A DNA stretch of 64,000 nt from Candidatus Woesearchaeota archaeon (GCA_016185705.1 JACPMZ010000009.1:1-64000), one strand, 5' to 3'. Numbered from the stretch's first letter, positions 1-9,221 are shown. Notes: a model not told the origin generated them from the sequence alone. Numbers and translations are program-made.

Positions 1-74
1 AGAATATTTCTTTCACTATTATTTTTAAACAGGAATAATGCATTCGTGCCAAAACAATTTGAGGTGGTTTTTGC

Positions 75-1253
75 ATGGCTAAAATAACTTATGTAACGTC
101 AGAAAGTGTAACAGAAGGTCACCCCGACAAGATTTGCGACCAGATAAGCGATGCGATTCTTGATGACTTGATAAGGCAGCAGCCTGACTCAAGGTGCGCT
201 GTCGAGTGTTTAACCACCACAGGTCTCATAGTTGTTGCAGGTGAGATAAGAACGAAGGGTTATTCTGATATCCAGGGCATTGCAAGGGCTAAGCTTAAGG
301 AAATCGGCTACACCAATCCGGCATTTGGGATAGACCATGAGGATGCTGGAGTTCTTGTTTCTGTTCACGGCCAGTCTCCGGATATTGCGCAGGGAGTTGA
401 TGAGGCCAGTAGTAAGGAACAGGGGGCAGGCGACCAGGGCATGATGTACGGCTTTGCGACCAATGAAACGGCTGAGCTTATGCCTTTGCCTATTATGATG
501 GCCCATAAGCTTACCAGAAAGCTGGCTGAGGTCAGGAAGAGCGGCGAGGTTCAGGACCTCGGTCCTGATGGGAAATCGCAGGTCAGCGTTGAGTACCATG
601 ACGGCGTTCCTAAGCGGATTTCTGCCGTCGTAATAGCAGCGCAGCACACTGATGAGAAGGATGGCGAAAAGCTCAGGCTGAAAACTGCCAAGCTAAGGCA
701 GCAGATCATAGAAAAAGTAATAAGGCCTGTGTGCGGCAGCTATCTTGACGCAAATACAACAATACACATCAATGCAACTGGAAAATTTGTTATAGGCGGG
801 CCTGAAGGCGATACCGGCGTTACCGGAAGAAAAATAATCGTGGATACTTATGGCGGCGTTGGCAGGCACGGCGGCGGTTGTTTTAGCGGCAAGGACGCGA
901 GCAAGGTTGACCGCTCAGGCGCTTATGCTGCCCGCTGGGTTGCCAAGAACGTTGTAGCGGCAGGACTGGCTGACAAGTGCGAGGTTCAGTTGTCTTACTG
1001 CATCGGGGTTGCGCAGCCAACGTCTATAAATGTTGATTGTTTTGGCACTAATAAGGTTGATGAGGAAAAAATAGTTGAGGCGGTGAAAAAGCATTTCAGA
1101 CTCACTCCGAAGTGGATTATTGACGCCCTCCAGCTTCTCCGCCCCATTTACCAGAAGACTGCTGTTTACGGCCACTTTGGAAGGGATGACCCTGACTTCA
1201 CGTGGGAGAAGACGGATAAGGCAGAAACTCTTAAGAAGGAATGCGGGCTGTGA
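75..1253 (+). CDS. metK: S-adenosylmethionine synthetase, bacterial type
   Basis: Cytosolic enzyme making S-adenosylmethionine from methionine and ATP. The 392-residue protein has the family length and its key motifs: GHPDK at residues 15-19, [10 protein letters not shown] at 117-126 and a glycine-rich GGGCFSGKD segment near residue 268 followed by KVDRS. These mark the bacterial/eukaryotic MetK family rather than the unrelated-looking archaeal enzyme, so acquisition by transfer is likely. The ATG follows a GAGGTGG ribosome site with a 7-nt gap. A toxin gene ends 12 nt after the stop on the other strand, and a second copy of the last 20 or so codons lies at 1967-2032. Confidence 0.97.
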   Translation: MAKITYVTSESVTEGHPDKICDQISDAILDDLIRQQPDSRCAVECLTTTGLIVVAGEIRTKGYSDIQGIARAKLKEIGYTNPAFGIDHEDAGVLVSVHGQSPDIAQGVDEASSKEQGAGDQGMMYGFATNETAELMPLPIMMAHKLTRKLAEVRKSGEVQDLGPDGKSQVSVEYHDGVPKRISAVVIAAQHTDEKDGEKLRLKTAKLRQQIIEKVIRPVCGSYLDANTTIHINATGKFVIGGPEGDTGVTGRKIIVDTYGGVGRHGGGCFSGKDASKVDRSGAYAARWVAKNVVAAGLADKCEVQLSYCIGVAQPTSINVDCFGTNKVDEEKIVEAVKKHFRLTPKWIIDALQLLRPIYQKTAVYGHFGRDDPDFTWEKTDKAETLKKECGL

Positions 1254-1264
1254 TTGTCTTGTCT

Positions 1265-1638
1265 TTAAAATTTTAAGTTTTTTATAACGTTTTCAGTAAC
1301 AATATTGAGGACCGCAGTGGTGTTTGTTTTTTCGCTTTCTTTGACTCCGCTGCCGGTATGCATGTGGTAAGGGAATGTGGAAACCTCTTTGTGGTGGGGA
1401 GCAGAATCCCACCTGTAAATTAGTCTATTATCATTGTCCATGTATTGAAACCTGTAATCTGCTTCTTTATTGCTTTTTAGTTCCATAAATTCAAGAACTG
1501 AGCCGTCTATGAAGCGTAATTTTCCCTGATTATGCCCATGTCGTCTGCAATTACATCAAAACCGACTGTTTGCTCGCTTATTAGCCATTTGATTTCTTCC
1601 AGCTTCTTTTGTATTATTGAGAAATATTTGCGAATCAT
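1265..1638 (-). pseudogene. TumE-type (DUF6516) toxin, frameshifted
   Basis: The C-terminal 73 codons (1265-1486) read through the DUF6516/TumE signature: IYRWDSAPHH followed by TFPYHMH. Family members are toxins of small TA pairs. A matching N-terminal half starts at ATG 1638 (MIRKYFSIIQKKLEEIKW) but reaches a stop. The two halves join into one TumE-length protein if a single base is restored near 1528-1533, where the frame should read roughly DDMGINQGKLRFIDGS. The start overlaps the antitoxin stop in an ATGA, so the pair was translationally coupled. A one-base deletion that kills the toxin is the simplest reading; a sequencing error or programmed frameshift is possible. Confidence 0.75.
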
Positions 1639-1910
1639 ATGCTAATGCCTTTCATAAGACTGAGTTTTTCCTTAATGTGTTTATAGGCCTTGTACGCAAA
1701 TATCCATCCAAACCATTTCTTATCATCCCCTAATTCGCCGCTATTGAACTTCTTGACAAACGTTTCCGTAGATATGCGGTTTTCCTTTTCAAACTCTCTC
1801 AGCTTGCTCTTCCACTTATTCAGTCCCAAATTCAGGATGTTCCCTTCCTTGTCCAAGCTGGACTTGATTAGCGACTTTGTTTCCTTGGTTAGCTTGAGCG
1901 TAGTAGCCAT
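1635..1910 (-). CDS. putative antitoxin partner of TumE-like toxin
   Basis: A 91-residue, lysine-rich, mostly helical protein beginning MATTLKLTKETKSLI and containing LGLNKWKSKLREFEKEN and KKFNSGELGDDKKWF. It lies directly upstream of, and overlaps by 4 nt, the TumE-like toxin frame, which is antitoxin-first order. The reading frame is open to 1964, but a TATA-like box (GTATTAAAAAG, about 1936-1946 on this strand) sits some 27 nt before the ATG at 1910, so I take that as a leaderless start. The antitoxin role is inferred from position; I do not recognise a DNA-binding fold with certainty. Confidence 0.65.
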   Translation of the reverse strand: MATTLKLTKETKSLIKSSLDKEGNILNLGLNKWKSKLREFEKENRISTETFVKKFNSGELGDDKKWFGWIFAYKAYKHIKEKLSLMKGISI

Positions 1911-1966
1911 TCTGCCAAGAAAGAAGGCATGCGTCTTTTTAATACTTTTGCTCATTTCAGCCATTT

Positions 1967-2032
1967 CCTGACTTCACTTGGGAGAAAACCGACAAGGCCG
2001 CTGACCTTAAAAGGGAGTGCGGGCTGGGTTAG
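1967..2032 (+). pseudogene. second copy of the metK 3' end
   Basis: Translates as [20 protein letters not shown] plus one residue and a stop. The true metK C-terminus (1191-1253) reads [20 protein letters not shown]. The two differ mainly at silent codon positions, so this is an old, diverged piece of a metK gene rather than a recent duplication. It starts 57 nt upstream of the antitoxin start, so the TA module is enclosed by the intact gene and this displaced 3' end. Confidence 0.9.
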
Positions 2033-2401
2033 ACTAAATGTTCCGCTCCTAAATATATCCATAACCTATATAGCTTAACTTTATATATAGCTGATTTGCT
2101 ATGCTTTATTCTGGTTGTCAGCGGGTGTATGATGCTTTGCGAAAGAAGGTAAAGTCAAATTTAGTGGCAAACAATGGCTGTAGTTGTTGCCACCGCTGCT
2201 GCTATCAGTTATCGCAACGCGCGGTAGTTTACTTTGCCCGAAAGAATAAGCTTTAAAAGCGCCTTATGCCTCCGTTTTTATACATCTCATATATTTTTTT
2301 GTTTTACTTCAATTCACCACGCAGTTGTAGATGATAGGATCTACGATAACAATGTCGGAATTGAGCGATGTTAACGTGTAATTATCTAGGGGGTACAAAT
2401 C
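2033..2401. other. intergenic stretch, no gene seen
   Basis: No convincing open frame, RNA or repeat. AT-rich TATA-like strings (for example TTTATATATAG near 2090) could be promoter elements for the rightward gene at 2402, which has a GGGGG run 8 nt before its GTG start. Confidence 0.4.
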
Positions 2402-3916
2402 GTGGAACAAAGTAAGATGACTGCTCCGTATGATATGGCAACTGTACATTCATCACTTTTTACACCTAAAATGCGGTTGACAGCAGTTATTAATGCATTA
2501 ACTGAACATTATGGTAAGGATGGCAATGAATCTACAAAGAAGACTGCTTTTGCTAGTTTGGAACTGGACAGCCTACTACAGAGCGTGCCACGCGGTATTG
2601 TTTACATAACTCATGCTGCTAAAGAGGGTGTCTTTTCGTTCAGTGACTTGGCAGGGGAAAACACTCCTAAATACGTTGTTAAGAGATTTGAAAAGTTTGA
2701 GCATGTAGAACATGTTCATTCACTCAGTAAGTGGCTTAGAACGCAGGGAGAACTGCATGGTAAGTCGTATGGAGTCAGCTACCTTCAGACACCAAAAACT
2801 GTTTGGCCATTACGCCTTGAGGATTACAGCGTATTGTTTATGGATGCTATAGACGGCGAAGATCTCCTTAGTTTGATGCCACGGCTTCGCAGGCGTATGG
2901 AACAAGGAGACCAAAATGCAGTTGTTGTGAGGGATAATATAATCTCTATTGCCCTTGGCAACCTTGCTTACTATCAACATATTTCTCAAGAAGCCGCTGC
3001 TGACTGCGAATATGCAGTGAACCCAAAAAGTATTTCTCAATTTGTAGAAGGGTCTATCAAAGGAGGGTACAAAACATTGGAAACTATGACCAATGATGCT
3101 CTGGGAGATAAGGAAAAGATTGTTCTGGATTTAGTTGCCATGGATCTTGGGGCAATGATAAGGAAAAAGAGCGTGATCTCGTTGGATACCGGTCCTAGAA
3201 ATATAATGATTTCAAGGGATGTGATAAATCAGATTGATGCGAGTGGTACAAATGTTGCCGGAGAAAATGTAAGAGCACCTTCCCTTTCCACAATAGCTAC
3301 TGGAGCGCAACATGTTGACCTTCCTTATGAATGGCGCACTGTTCATGAATTGCGCGATGCTGTGCGACTTCTTTATGCGCCTTTGATGGGTCTTAGTTTT
3401 GAAAAAGCTCAGCAAAAAACAGCAGTATTACTATTGAAACGCCGATACTTGGCAACTGATTTATCTGCTTATTTATCCGAGAATGAAAGGTCGCAAGCAA
3501 GCGAACAATTAACGTGGTTAAGTCAGGGCGAGTCTGCTCATAAGCTTGGCATACCAGATTATGAAGAGCATAGCGCTGATTTGTTTATATCTGTAATTGC
3601 AGAAGCCGCACGCATGAATTCTGTCATACCACGCTTGTTCTTAAGCAAAATAAAAGCGGAATTGGATGGAGCTTTGCCTACAACGGAAACTCCTGAGAAA
3701 TTGAAGGCAAGATATCGAGATTTGATGCAGGAGAATGGAAGTTGGGCTAACAATGGAAGGCTTGCCATAGACAAATTGATGCCTTCTGTCAAGAGTTCCG
3801 CAACTCGCGACAGACTTCAGCATTTAATAAAATACTTCGAACAATGGATTAACCTCGAAAAAATTAATTATGTAAATCTGCATCTGCCTAATTATAGGCC
3901 ATTTATGCACGTTTGA
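2402..3916 (+). CDS. uncharacterised protein, possible kinase fold (APH-like)
   Basis: A 504-residue soluble protein with a GTG start after an AGGGGG ribosome site. I do not recognise the family. Some spacing resembles aminoglycoside-phosphotransferase/protein-kinase-like folds: YVVKRFE near residue 94 could supply the N-lobe lysine, LFMDAIDGEDLL near 150 looks like a hinge, and SLDTGPRNIMIS near 265 resembles the catalytic D-x-x-x-x-N loop. The last 200 residues are helical and unlike known kinases. It stands alone and converges with the phosphatase gene 7 nt downstream; opposing kinase and phosphatase roles are a speculation only. Confidence 0.8.
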   Translation: MEQSKMTAPYDMATVHSSLFTPKMRLTAVINALTEHYGKDGNESTKKTAFASLELDSLLQSVPRGIVYITHAAKEGVFSFSDLAGENTPKYVVKRFEKFEHVEHVHSLSKWLRTQGELHGKSYGVSYLQTPKTVWPLRLEDYSVLFMDAIDGEDLLSLMPRLRRRMEQGDQNAVVVRDNIISIALGNLAYYQHISQEAAADCEYAVNPKSISQFVEGSIKGGYKTLETMTNDALGDKEKIVLDLVAMDLGAMIRKKSVISLDTGPRNIMISRDVINQIDASGTNVAGENVRAPSLSTIATGAQHVDLPYEWRTVHELRDAVRLLYAPLMGLSFEKAQQKTAVLLLKRRYLATDLSAYLSENERSQASEQLTWLSQGESAHKLGIPDYEEHSADLFISVIAEAARMNSVIPRLFLSKIKAELDGALPTTETPEKLKARYRDLMQENGSWANNGRLAIDKLMPSVKSSATRDRLQHLIKYFEQWINLEKINYVNLHLPNYRPFMHV

Positions 3917-3923
3917 CAAATTT

Positions 3924-4553
3924 TTACTGCAGACGCTCTTCAAGATCAAATTTTAACGCTTTGGAAATAAATTGGATTACTGCAACCCCCTTAACCTCAT
4001 CTATCCTTATGTATTCTTGTGGACTTATTGTAATTTTTGGAATATCTTGTGTGGGAATACGTTTGACCAATTCACCTATTATTGCCCTGTTGCTTCCCTG
4101 ATGGCCGACAATGCATACTTTTCCTTCAGGGTAAAGCTTTCTTATATCCCTAATAGCGGGTTTAACTCGTTCCATTACTCGTTCATAGCTTTCACCACCA
4201 GGAATTACATAATGAAATTTATCCTTTTCCCTTTCTCTGTATTCCACCGGATACTGTATGCGTGCATCATTTGGATGTAACCCCTCAAATATTCCCATAT
4301 GCAGTTCGGATAGCCGTAGATCTGTTTCAAATCTAACCTTCTGATGGTTTTTTCGTATCTCAAACGCAGTAGCCCTGGCTCTGGATAATGGCGAACTGTA
4401 AATAGAATCAATGGGCTCATCTGCCAACATTTGACTAAGATCTTTAGCTTGTTGTTCCCCTTTTTCTGTTAAATCTTCCTCACGCTGGCCAATATGTCTG
4501 CCTTCCCTGTTGGATGGAACTTCTCCATGCCTGACGAGGTACCAAATTGTCAT
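3924..4553 (-). CDS. histidine phosphatase family protein (phosphoglycerate-mutase-like)
   Basis: 209 residues with the branch-1 histidine phosphatase motifs: RHGE at residues 8-11, which supplies the phosphohistidine; DSIYSSPLSRARATA; a central ELHMGIFEG with the acidic proton donor; and VGHQGSNRAII with the second catalytic histidine. The sequence is clearly different from the true mutase at 33850, so it is more likely a phosphatase acting on a small phosphorylated metabolite. The substrate cannot be told from sequence. Single gene, convergent with its neighbour at 3916. Confidence 0.88.
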   Translation of the reverse strand: MTIWYLVRHGEVPSNREGRHIGQREEDLTEKGEQQAKDLSQMLADEPIDSIYSSPLSRARATAFEIRKNHQKVRFETDLRLSELHMGIFEGLHPNDARIQYPVEYREREKDKFHYVIPGGESYERVMERVKPAIRDIRKLYPEGKVCIVGHQGSNRAIIGELVKRIPTQDIPKITISPQEYIRIDEVKGVAVIQFISKALKFDLEERLQ

Positions 4554-4615
4554 GTATAAAAACGAAGTTTACGGCGGGTATAAAAGCGTTTTGCTATTCG
4601 GTAATCACAACGGTT

Positions 4616-5545
4616 TTACAATTTCAAGACCAATAAGGCATCCACCATCTCAAAGGATTTTTGAGCTATGGCTATTGAATGATATATGAGCAGGTTTTCC
4701 GCATAATTTACCTTATTTTTGAGAAGTTTGTGCATCTTAATAACTATATCATTTCTTGTCCTCTTAAACTCCACAATCTTGGTATTGTCAAACTTGTAAA
4801 ACATCTGAGAATACATCCTCACCAGTTTATTGGCATCCTTGAATATGTCAATCACTTCTTTCCGCAGTGTAATCTTTCCGTTTGTAAGTTTAGAAAAATG
4901 CTGAAAAAGGTATTTATACTGATCTGCCAGTTGTTCTAGATTCTCAACAATATGGTATAGAGGCCCGACTTTTTTGTGCTCGTTTGGGACACCTTTAGTG
5001 TTAAGGTACCTCATGCAACTTGTAGTAAATCTGTTGTTAGTTTCCTCCAGAAAGGCAAGATTTCCAAGCGTAAAATAATTCTTCTTCTCGAATGCTGCCA
5101 CAGACTCGTCGCTCATGGTGTTAAGGAGTAAAAAAACTCTTCTAAGCACGGAGTCAAACTCCTGTGGATCTCCTGCAACATGCTTGATTGTGCAAGAGTT
5201 TTCACTCTGCTCAAGAATCTCAAATCCGACTGTATCTTTTGCGAGTGCGTGATGAACAATACTAAGCAATTCAGGGTTTCCGTAATTCAATCGCAGTGTA
5301 TCTACCCCCCGCTTGTATAAAGCAGACACGCACCGTGGTATTACTGTGCCCAACCCATCCAGGTCAAGAGATGCAGTTTCTGTGACTGGGACCGAATTAG
5401 CCGTGATAACCACGCTTTTTCCATCCTCTTGAACATCAATCTCCTGCCCCTTTTGAATGTTGTTCCTCTTCGCCCACTCCCTCGGCAGCGACACCAGCTG
5501 CGTGCTCCCGGCTATTTGTATGATTTTTCTTCTCAATATAAACAC
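4616..5545 (-). CDS. AbrB/SpoVT-type domain plus PhoU domain regulator
   Basis: 309 residues. The first 50 (RRKIIQIAGSTQLVSLPREWAKRNNIQKGQEI) form a swapped-hairpin AbrB-like DNA-binding domain. The rest is helical and matches the archaeal PhoU-like arrangement with two three-helix bundles. This architecture is a known archaeal family thought to link phosphate status to transcription. A paralogue with the same layout is at 50519-51490, showing conserved LPxxWA and bundle positions. The gene has its own promoter region in the AT-rich stretch upstream. Confidence 0.88.
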   Translation of the reverse strand: MFILRRKIIQIAGSTQLVSLPREWAKRNNIQKGQEIDVQEDGKSVVITANSVPVTETASLDLDGLGTVIPRCVSALYKRGVDTLRLNYGNPELLSIVHHALAKDTVGFEILEQSENSCTIKHVAGDPQEFDSVLRRVFLLLNTMSDESVAAFEKKNYFTLGNLAFLEETNNRFTTSCMRYLNTKGVPNEHKKVGPLYHIVENLEQLADQYKYLFQHFSKLTNGKITLRKEVIDIFKDANKLVRMYSQMFYKFDNTKIVEFKRTRNDIVIKMHKLLKNKVNYAENLLIYHSIAIAQKSFEMVDALLVLKL

Positions 5546-5639
5546 CTATATTGTATTATATGGTATTCATAAATTTGCCACTACTGATTATAAGGTATTT
5601 GGAACTTTAAACTTCTGCAACCCCCTTTATAGCAGCTTA

Positions 5640-5768
5640 TAAAAACTGCTTTTTTCATTTAAATATTTATCTTTTATTTAAATCTTTCGCTTTTTATAAA
5701 TATTTAAATTTTTTATAAAATATATGGGTTAATTATATAACCTTGCAGGTTATCCTGCCCTGCAGGAG
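5640..5768. promoter_or_regulatory. AT-rich divergent promoter region
   Basis: About 80 bp of nearly pure A/T with several TATA-like strings (TTTATTTAAATC, TTTTTATAAATATTTAAA) between the leftward PhoU gene and the rightward zinc-ribbon gene. A GGAGGTGG ribosome site at 5765-5772 precedes the rightward start. Confidence 0.5.
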
Positions 5769-5777
5769 GTGGGGAAT

Positions 5778-6116
5778 TTGCAGGATTTGTGGCGTGACTG
5801 CCTGGTTTGCGGCGATTCAATATCCAGTGAAGTGTGCGTTAATTGCATGCAGGAGCAGGTTGAGGAGTGGCTTTCTGACAGGAGTCCCGGCTATATTCGG
5901 GGCCTGGGGCGCGTGAAGGAGTTTTTCAATTCCTACACTGGCGAGAGCGCCGGCTGCGTTATCTGCGGTCAGAACGTCAATGTCTGCAGCAGGTGTTATT
6001 GTCTGGCAGTGCACAAGGCGCTGCGCGGCAACAGCATCCTTGCTTCCGAGTTTCTGGATTTTGCTGCCAGCAGGGGCTTTGTGCTTTCCTCTGTAAAAGG
6101 GGTGTTAAAACTTTAG
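5778..6116 (+). CDS. small cysteine-rich zinc-ribbon-like protein
   Basis: 112 residues from a TTG start placed 8 nt after GGAGG; an in-frame GTG at 5769 overlaps the ribosome site and is less likely. Two paired CxxC sets are visible: CLVCGDS with CVNC in the first 25 residues, and CVICGQN with CSRC around residue 75. This suggests a structural zinc site formed by each set. No specific family recognised. It is followed after 11 nt by a short acidic gene, probably one transcript. Confidence 0.65.
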   Translation: MQDLWRDCLVCGDSISSEVCVNCMQEQVEEWLSDRSPGYIRGLGRVKEFFNSYTGESAGCVICGQNVNVCSRCYCLAVHKALRGNSILASEFLDFAASRGFVLSSVKGVLKL

Positions 6117-6127
6117 GGGTGATTAAA

Positions 6128-6265
6128 ATGACGTGGAGAGACGATGTGGACGGAGATGTGCTGAGAATTGGCGCTGCCGAGATTGAGGAGCTGGATAACG
6201 ACGACCTCAAGGCAAATGAAGCCGGATTCCTTCAGGGCTACGAGGAATATGACGAGTTTTATTGA
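6128..6265 (+). CDS. 45-residue acidic protein
   Basis: MTWRDDVDGDVLRIGAAEIE, continuing to a tyrosine- and glutamate-rich end (GYEEYDEFY). The ATG follows a GGGGTGA site and lies 11 nt after the zinc-ribbon gene. It overlaps the convergent ROK kinase gene by 7 nt. No family recognised; strongly acidic. The spacing and ribosome site support translation. Confidence 0.5.
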   Translation: MTWRDDVDGDVLRIGAAEIEELDNDDLKANEAGFLQGYEEYDEFY

Positions 6266-7128
6266 ATCGGCAGGCATGCAGCTCCTATTGCGGCTGCAGA
6301 TTTTAATCTGCTTCTGGCTATTTTAAGCTCTTTAATTAATGGCTGCTGCGCATTTTTCGCAACTTCCCTTTTCAGCAATGGGATGTCGGTTGCAGCGCTT
6401 ATGCTGCCTCCAAGCACAATGGCTTCAGGATTGAATATGTTGAGAAGGTTTGCTACAGCGATTCCCAGCTTTTGGTGATACTGCCGTACAATGGCTGCGG
6501 CAGCTTTGTCTTTTGCAGCGAATATTTTGTCAGCTGTCAAAATTTTCCCGCTCATCTGCTTGTATCTTCGTTCAATGCTTTTTCCTCCGCACCATGATTC
6601 CACGTCTCCCTTTGCGCCGCAGTAGCATCTTTCCCCGTTTGAATCTATTATCATGTGGCCGAAGTGGGCTGCTCCCCCGTTTCTGCCTTCCAGAATTTTT
6701 CCATCCACGATTGCCCCGCCGCCTACTCCTGTGCCGAGCGTTAAGCCAACTACGTTTTTTAAGCCGCGCGCTGCGCCGATTTTTTGCTCGCCGAGAACAA
6801 AGCAGTGGGCATCGTTTTCCAGAAAAATTCTGCGTCCCAGCTTCCTTTGCAGGGCTGCTTTCAGCTTGTAGTTCCTGAATTGCGGTATGTTTGGCGTAAG
6901 CTGTATTCTGCCGCTGCTGTCAGTGAATCCCGGCGCTCCGATTCCGATTCCGCGCACCTGCATGGTCTGGAGCTGCTTAACAGCAGCAAAAATGTTTGAC
7001 AGAATCTGCTGCCTGCTTTTCCCGGCTTCAGTGGGGATTTTAATCTGTTTCAGTATTTTCAGCTTCTCGTCAATAAGTATTCCCTCAATCTTTGTTCCGC
7101 CTATGTCAAGTCCGATGTACTGGGGCAT
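6259..7128 (-). CDS. ROK-family sugar kinase
   Basis: 289 residues, the normal ROK length. It has the N-terminal ATP phosphate loop IGLDIGGTKIEG, the catalytic END in FLENDAHCFVLGE, GTGVGGG for phosphate binding, and a zinc-site region GERCYCGAKGDVESWCGG. The usual third zinc cysteine after the CxCGxxG stretch is an aspartate here. Such kinases phosphorylate glucose, fructose or N-acetyl sugars with ATP in the cytosol. It heads away from a cluster of sugar-phosphate genes on the same strand, fitting a glucokinase-like entry step; the precise sugar is unknown. Confidence 0.9.
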   Translation of the reverse strand: MPQYIGLDIGGTKIEGILIDEKLKILKQIKIPTEAGKSRQQILSNIFAAVKQLQTMQVRGIGIGAPGFTDSSGRIQLTPNIPQFRNYKLKAALQRKLGRRIFLENDAHCFVLGEQKIGAARGLKNVVGLTLGTGVGGGAIVDGKILEGRNGGAAHFGHMIIDSNGERCYCGAKGDVESWCGGKSIERRYKQMSGKILTADKIFAAKDKAAAAIVRQYHQKLGIAVANLLNIFNPEAIVLGGSISAATDIPLLKREVAKNAQQPLIKELKIARSRLKSAAAIGAACLPIQ

Positions 7129-7221
7129 TTTGGTTTGCTTTTTTCCCGCTGCCTTTCCGCCGCTGTATCCGGCGCGGGTTTTGCCTTTTGCGGTTCTGAG
7201 CAGGGATATGGATGGTTTATT

Positions 7222-8190
7222 CTACTGATATATTTCCGGATTAACAGCGTTTGGCGCTTTTTTTCCGCTTAAAACTGCTATGATGTTTTTGGCTGCTATC
7301 CTTGACATTTCGTTTCTTGCTGCGTTTGTTGCTGAGGCTGTGTGCGGCGTTAAAATGACATTGTCCAGCTTTGCCAGCCCTGCGCTTAGTTTCGGCTCTT
7401 TTTCGAATACGTCGAGCGCTGCGCCTGCTATCTGCTTTTTCCTCAATGCTTTTACAAGCGCTTTCTCATCCACCACAGGCCCTCTGGATGTGTTTATCAG
7501 GTAGGCGCTTTTCTTCATCATTCGCAGTTCTTTGGCTCCGACCAAATGGCGGGTTGCAGGCAGCAGTGGCACATGGACTGATATGTAGTCTGAGTTTTTC
7601 ATTACCTGCTGCACGCTGCTGAATTTTGCTTTGACGCTTCTTTCAAACTGCATGTTTTTTTTGATGTCGTAGTAAAGTATTTTCATTCCAAAGCCGCGGT
7701 GCATGCTTTCTGCGACTGCCGAGCCAATCCTGCCCAGCCCCAGTATGCCCAGTGTTTTGTTTCTGAAATCCCCTCCGAGAAGAAGCATCGGCTCCCAGCC
7801 CCTGTATTTGCCTGCCCTTACAAATTTGTCTGATTCAGCAATTCGCCTGCTTATGCCAAGCATAAGCGCGCATGCGTGGTCTGCCACTGCATCTGTCAGC
7901 ACGCCCGGCGTGTTTGTTACCGGAATCTTTAATTTGCTTGCTGCTTTTACGTCTATGTTGTCAAATCCGACTGCATAATTGGCAACTACTTTCAGCTTTT
8001 TGCTTGCTTTCAGCACGCGCATGTCTATTTTGTCAGTGAGCAGGCACAGCAGCGCATCTTTTCCTTTTGTTCCTGCTATCAGCTCTTTTTTTGTCAGCGC
8101 CCGGTTCTTTTTGCTTACTGTAACGCTGTATTTTTTCCTGAGCATGCTGATTCCTGTCTCCGGTATCTGCCTTGTAACAAAAACTTTCAT
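7222..8190 (-). CDS. D-isomer-specific 2-hydroxyacid dehydrogenase
   Basis: 322 residues. The NAD-binding core shows LGLGRIGSAVAE and an aspartate in YYDIKKN that favours NAD over NADP. The catalytic arginine lies in NTSRGPVVDE, with the glutamate in FEKEP and the histidine in LTPHTASA. This fits glyoxylate/hydroxypyruvate reductase or D-lactate/3-phosphoglycerate dehydrogenase without the ACT domain. It lies 9 nt from the PfkB gene on the same strand, so they are probably cotranscribed; glycerate or hydroxypyruvate chemistry is a reasonable guess. Confidence 0.9.
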   Translation of the reverse strand: MKVFVTRQIPETGISMLRKKYSVTVSKKNRALTKKELIAGTKGKDALLCLLTDKIDMRVLKASKKLKVVANYAVGFDNIDVKAASKLKIPVTNTPGVLTDAVADHACALMLGISRRIAESDKFVRAGKYRGWEPMLLLGGDFRNKTLGILGLGRIGSAVAESMHRGFGMKILYYDIKKNMQFERSVKAKFSSVQQVMKNSDYISVHVPLLPATRHLVGAKELRMMKKSAYLINTSRGPVVDEKALVKALRKKQIAGAALDVFEKEPKLSAGLAKLDNVILTPHTASATNAARNEMSRIAAKNIIAVLSGKKAPNAVNPEIYQ

Positions 8191-8199
8191 TTTTCCACC

Positions 8200-9168
8200 T
8201 CAAAATTTTGCCGGCCTGAATTCAGGATGCTGCTTCAGCTTTTTTTTTATCCAGCTGAGCTTTGCAAGCCCTGCTTCAGGCCCTATTTTTTGCAGCACTG
8301 AAGCTGCATTGAGCGTGCCCCATTTCATTGCGTCCTGCCAGGTTTCTCCGTGGAATAATGCTGCCACGAATCCTGTTGAGTAGCTGTCTCCGCATCCTGT
8401 CCGTTCTATTACAGGCACGTCGAAGATGTCCTGGAAGTAGAATTCGCTTCCGTCGTAGGCATAGCTTCCGTTGGGCCCGTCTGTTGCGACAGCTATTTTT
8501 GGTCCCAGTGCTTTCATTTTCCTTAGCAGCACTTTGAAGTCATTGCTTTCTGATTTTACAACCAGCTGGGTTTCTTCCTTGTTCAGGAACAATACTTCAG
8601 ATGCTTTCAGCAGGGGTGAAAGAACTTTTGTTCCTGCCCTCATCTGGTGCGTGCCCGGGTTGAAGCCGAATCTTGCATTGTATTTTTTTATGTACTTAAG
8701 CAGGGGCTTGTGCAGCCGCTGGAATCCTGCTCCTGTTGATGTGTAGTAAACCCATCTGCTTTTATCAAGCTTTGGCAGGGCATATTTGCGGGGCTCGTGG
8801 TGCACGAGTATTGTGCGTTCAGGCCCGTAGTTTATCACGACAGAATAGTTTGTTGCCGTGCCTTTTTTCAGCTGCACGTATTTGGTGGACACGCCTTCCT
8901 TCTTCATCGTGTCCCTGATGAGCCGGCCCTGCTCGTCGTTTCCGAGCACGCAGTATAATGCGCTCTTCATGCCTAAGCGCTTTCCTCCCACTGCCACGTT
9001 TGCTGCATTGCCTCCGATTAGCTTGTCCACCCTGTCTATCGGAATTTTTGTTGCAAAAGCCATGCATATGGTGCATTTGGACGTTCCCAGCTCGCAATGC
9101 ACTTCTGCCTCCTTCAGCTGCATGAATACGTCTTCTGTTGCATCCCCTATTGATATGAGGTCAAACAT
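8200..9168 (-). CDS. PfkB-family carbohydrate kinase
   Basis: 322 residues from ATG 9168 (MFDLISIGDATEDVF). The frame is open further upstream to 9243, but that part lies within a palindrome. Family motifs: LIGGNAANVAVGGKRLG near residue 40 for sugar binding and ERTGCGDSYSTGF near 260 with the catalytic aspartate and anion hole. It is a ribokinase-type ATP-dependent sugar or nucleoside kinase; the substrate is not clear. It lies between a dehydrogenase and transketolase genes in a sugar-metabolism run. Confidence 0.9.
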   Translation of the reverse strand: MFDLISIGDATEDVFMQLKEAEVHCELGTSKCTICMAFATKIPIDRVDKLIGGNAANVAVGGKRLGMKSALYCVLGNDEQGRLIRDTMKKEGVSTKYVQLKKGTATNYSVVINYGPERTILVHHEPRKYALPKLDKSRWVYYTSTGAGFQRLHKPLLKYIKKYNARFGFNPGTHQMRAGTKVLSPLLKASEVLFLNKEETQLVVKSESNDFKVLLRKMKALGPKIAVATDGPNGSYAYDGSEFYFQDIFDVPVIERTGCGDSYSTGFVAALFHGETWQDAMKWGTLNAASVLQKIGPEAGLAKLSWIKKKLKQHPEFRPAKF

Positions 9169-9221
9169 TTTTTTTTTGCCGGATTGGTTGCACTTTCTTT
9201 TTGGCGCTCTCCTCTTGTTTT

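Noticed and set aside
7129..7221. Terminator hairpin between ROK kinase and dehydrogenase genes
   Set aside because: A GC-rich stem is visible, but it is not followed by a T-run in the direction of transcription.
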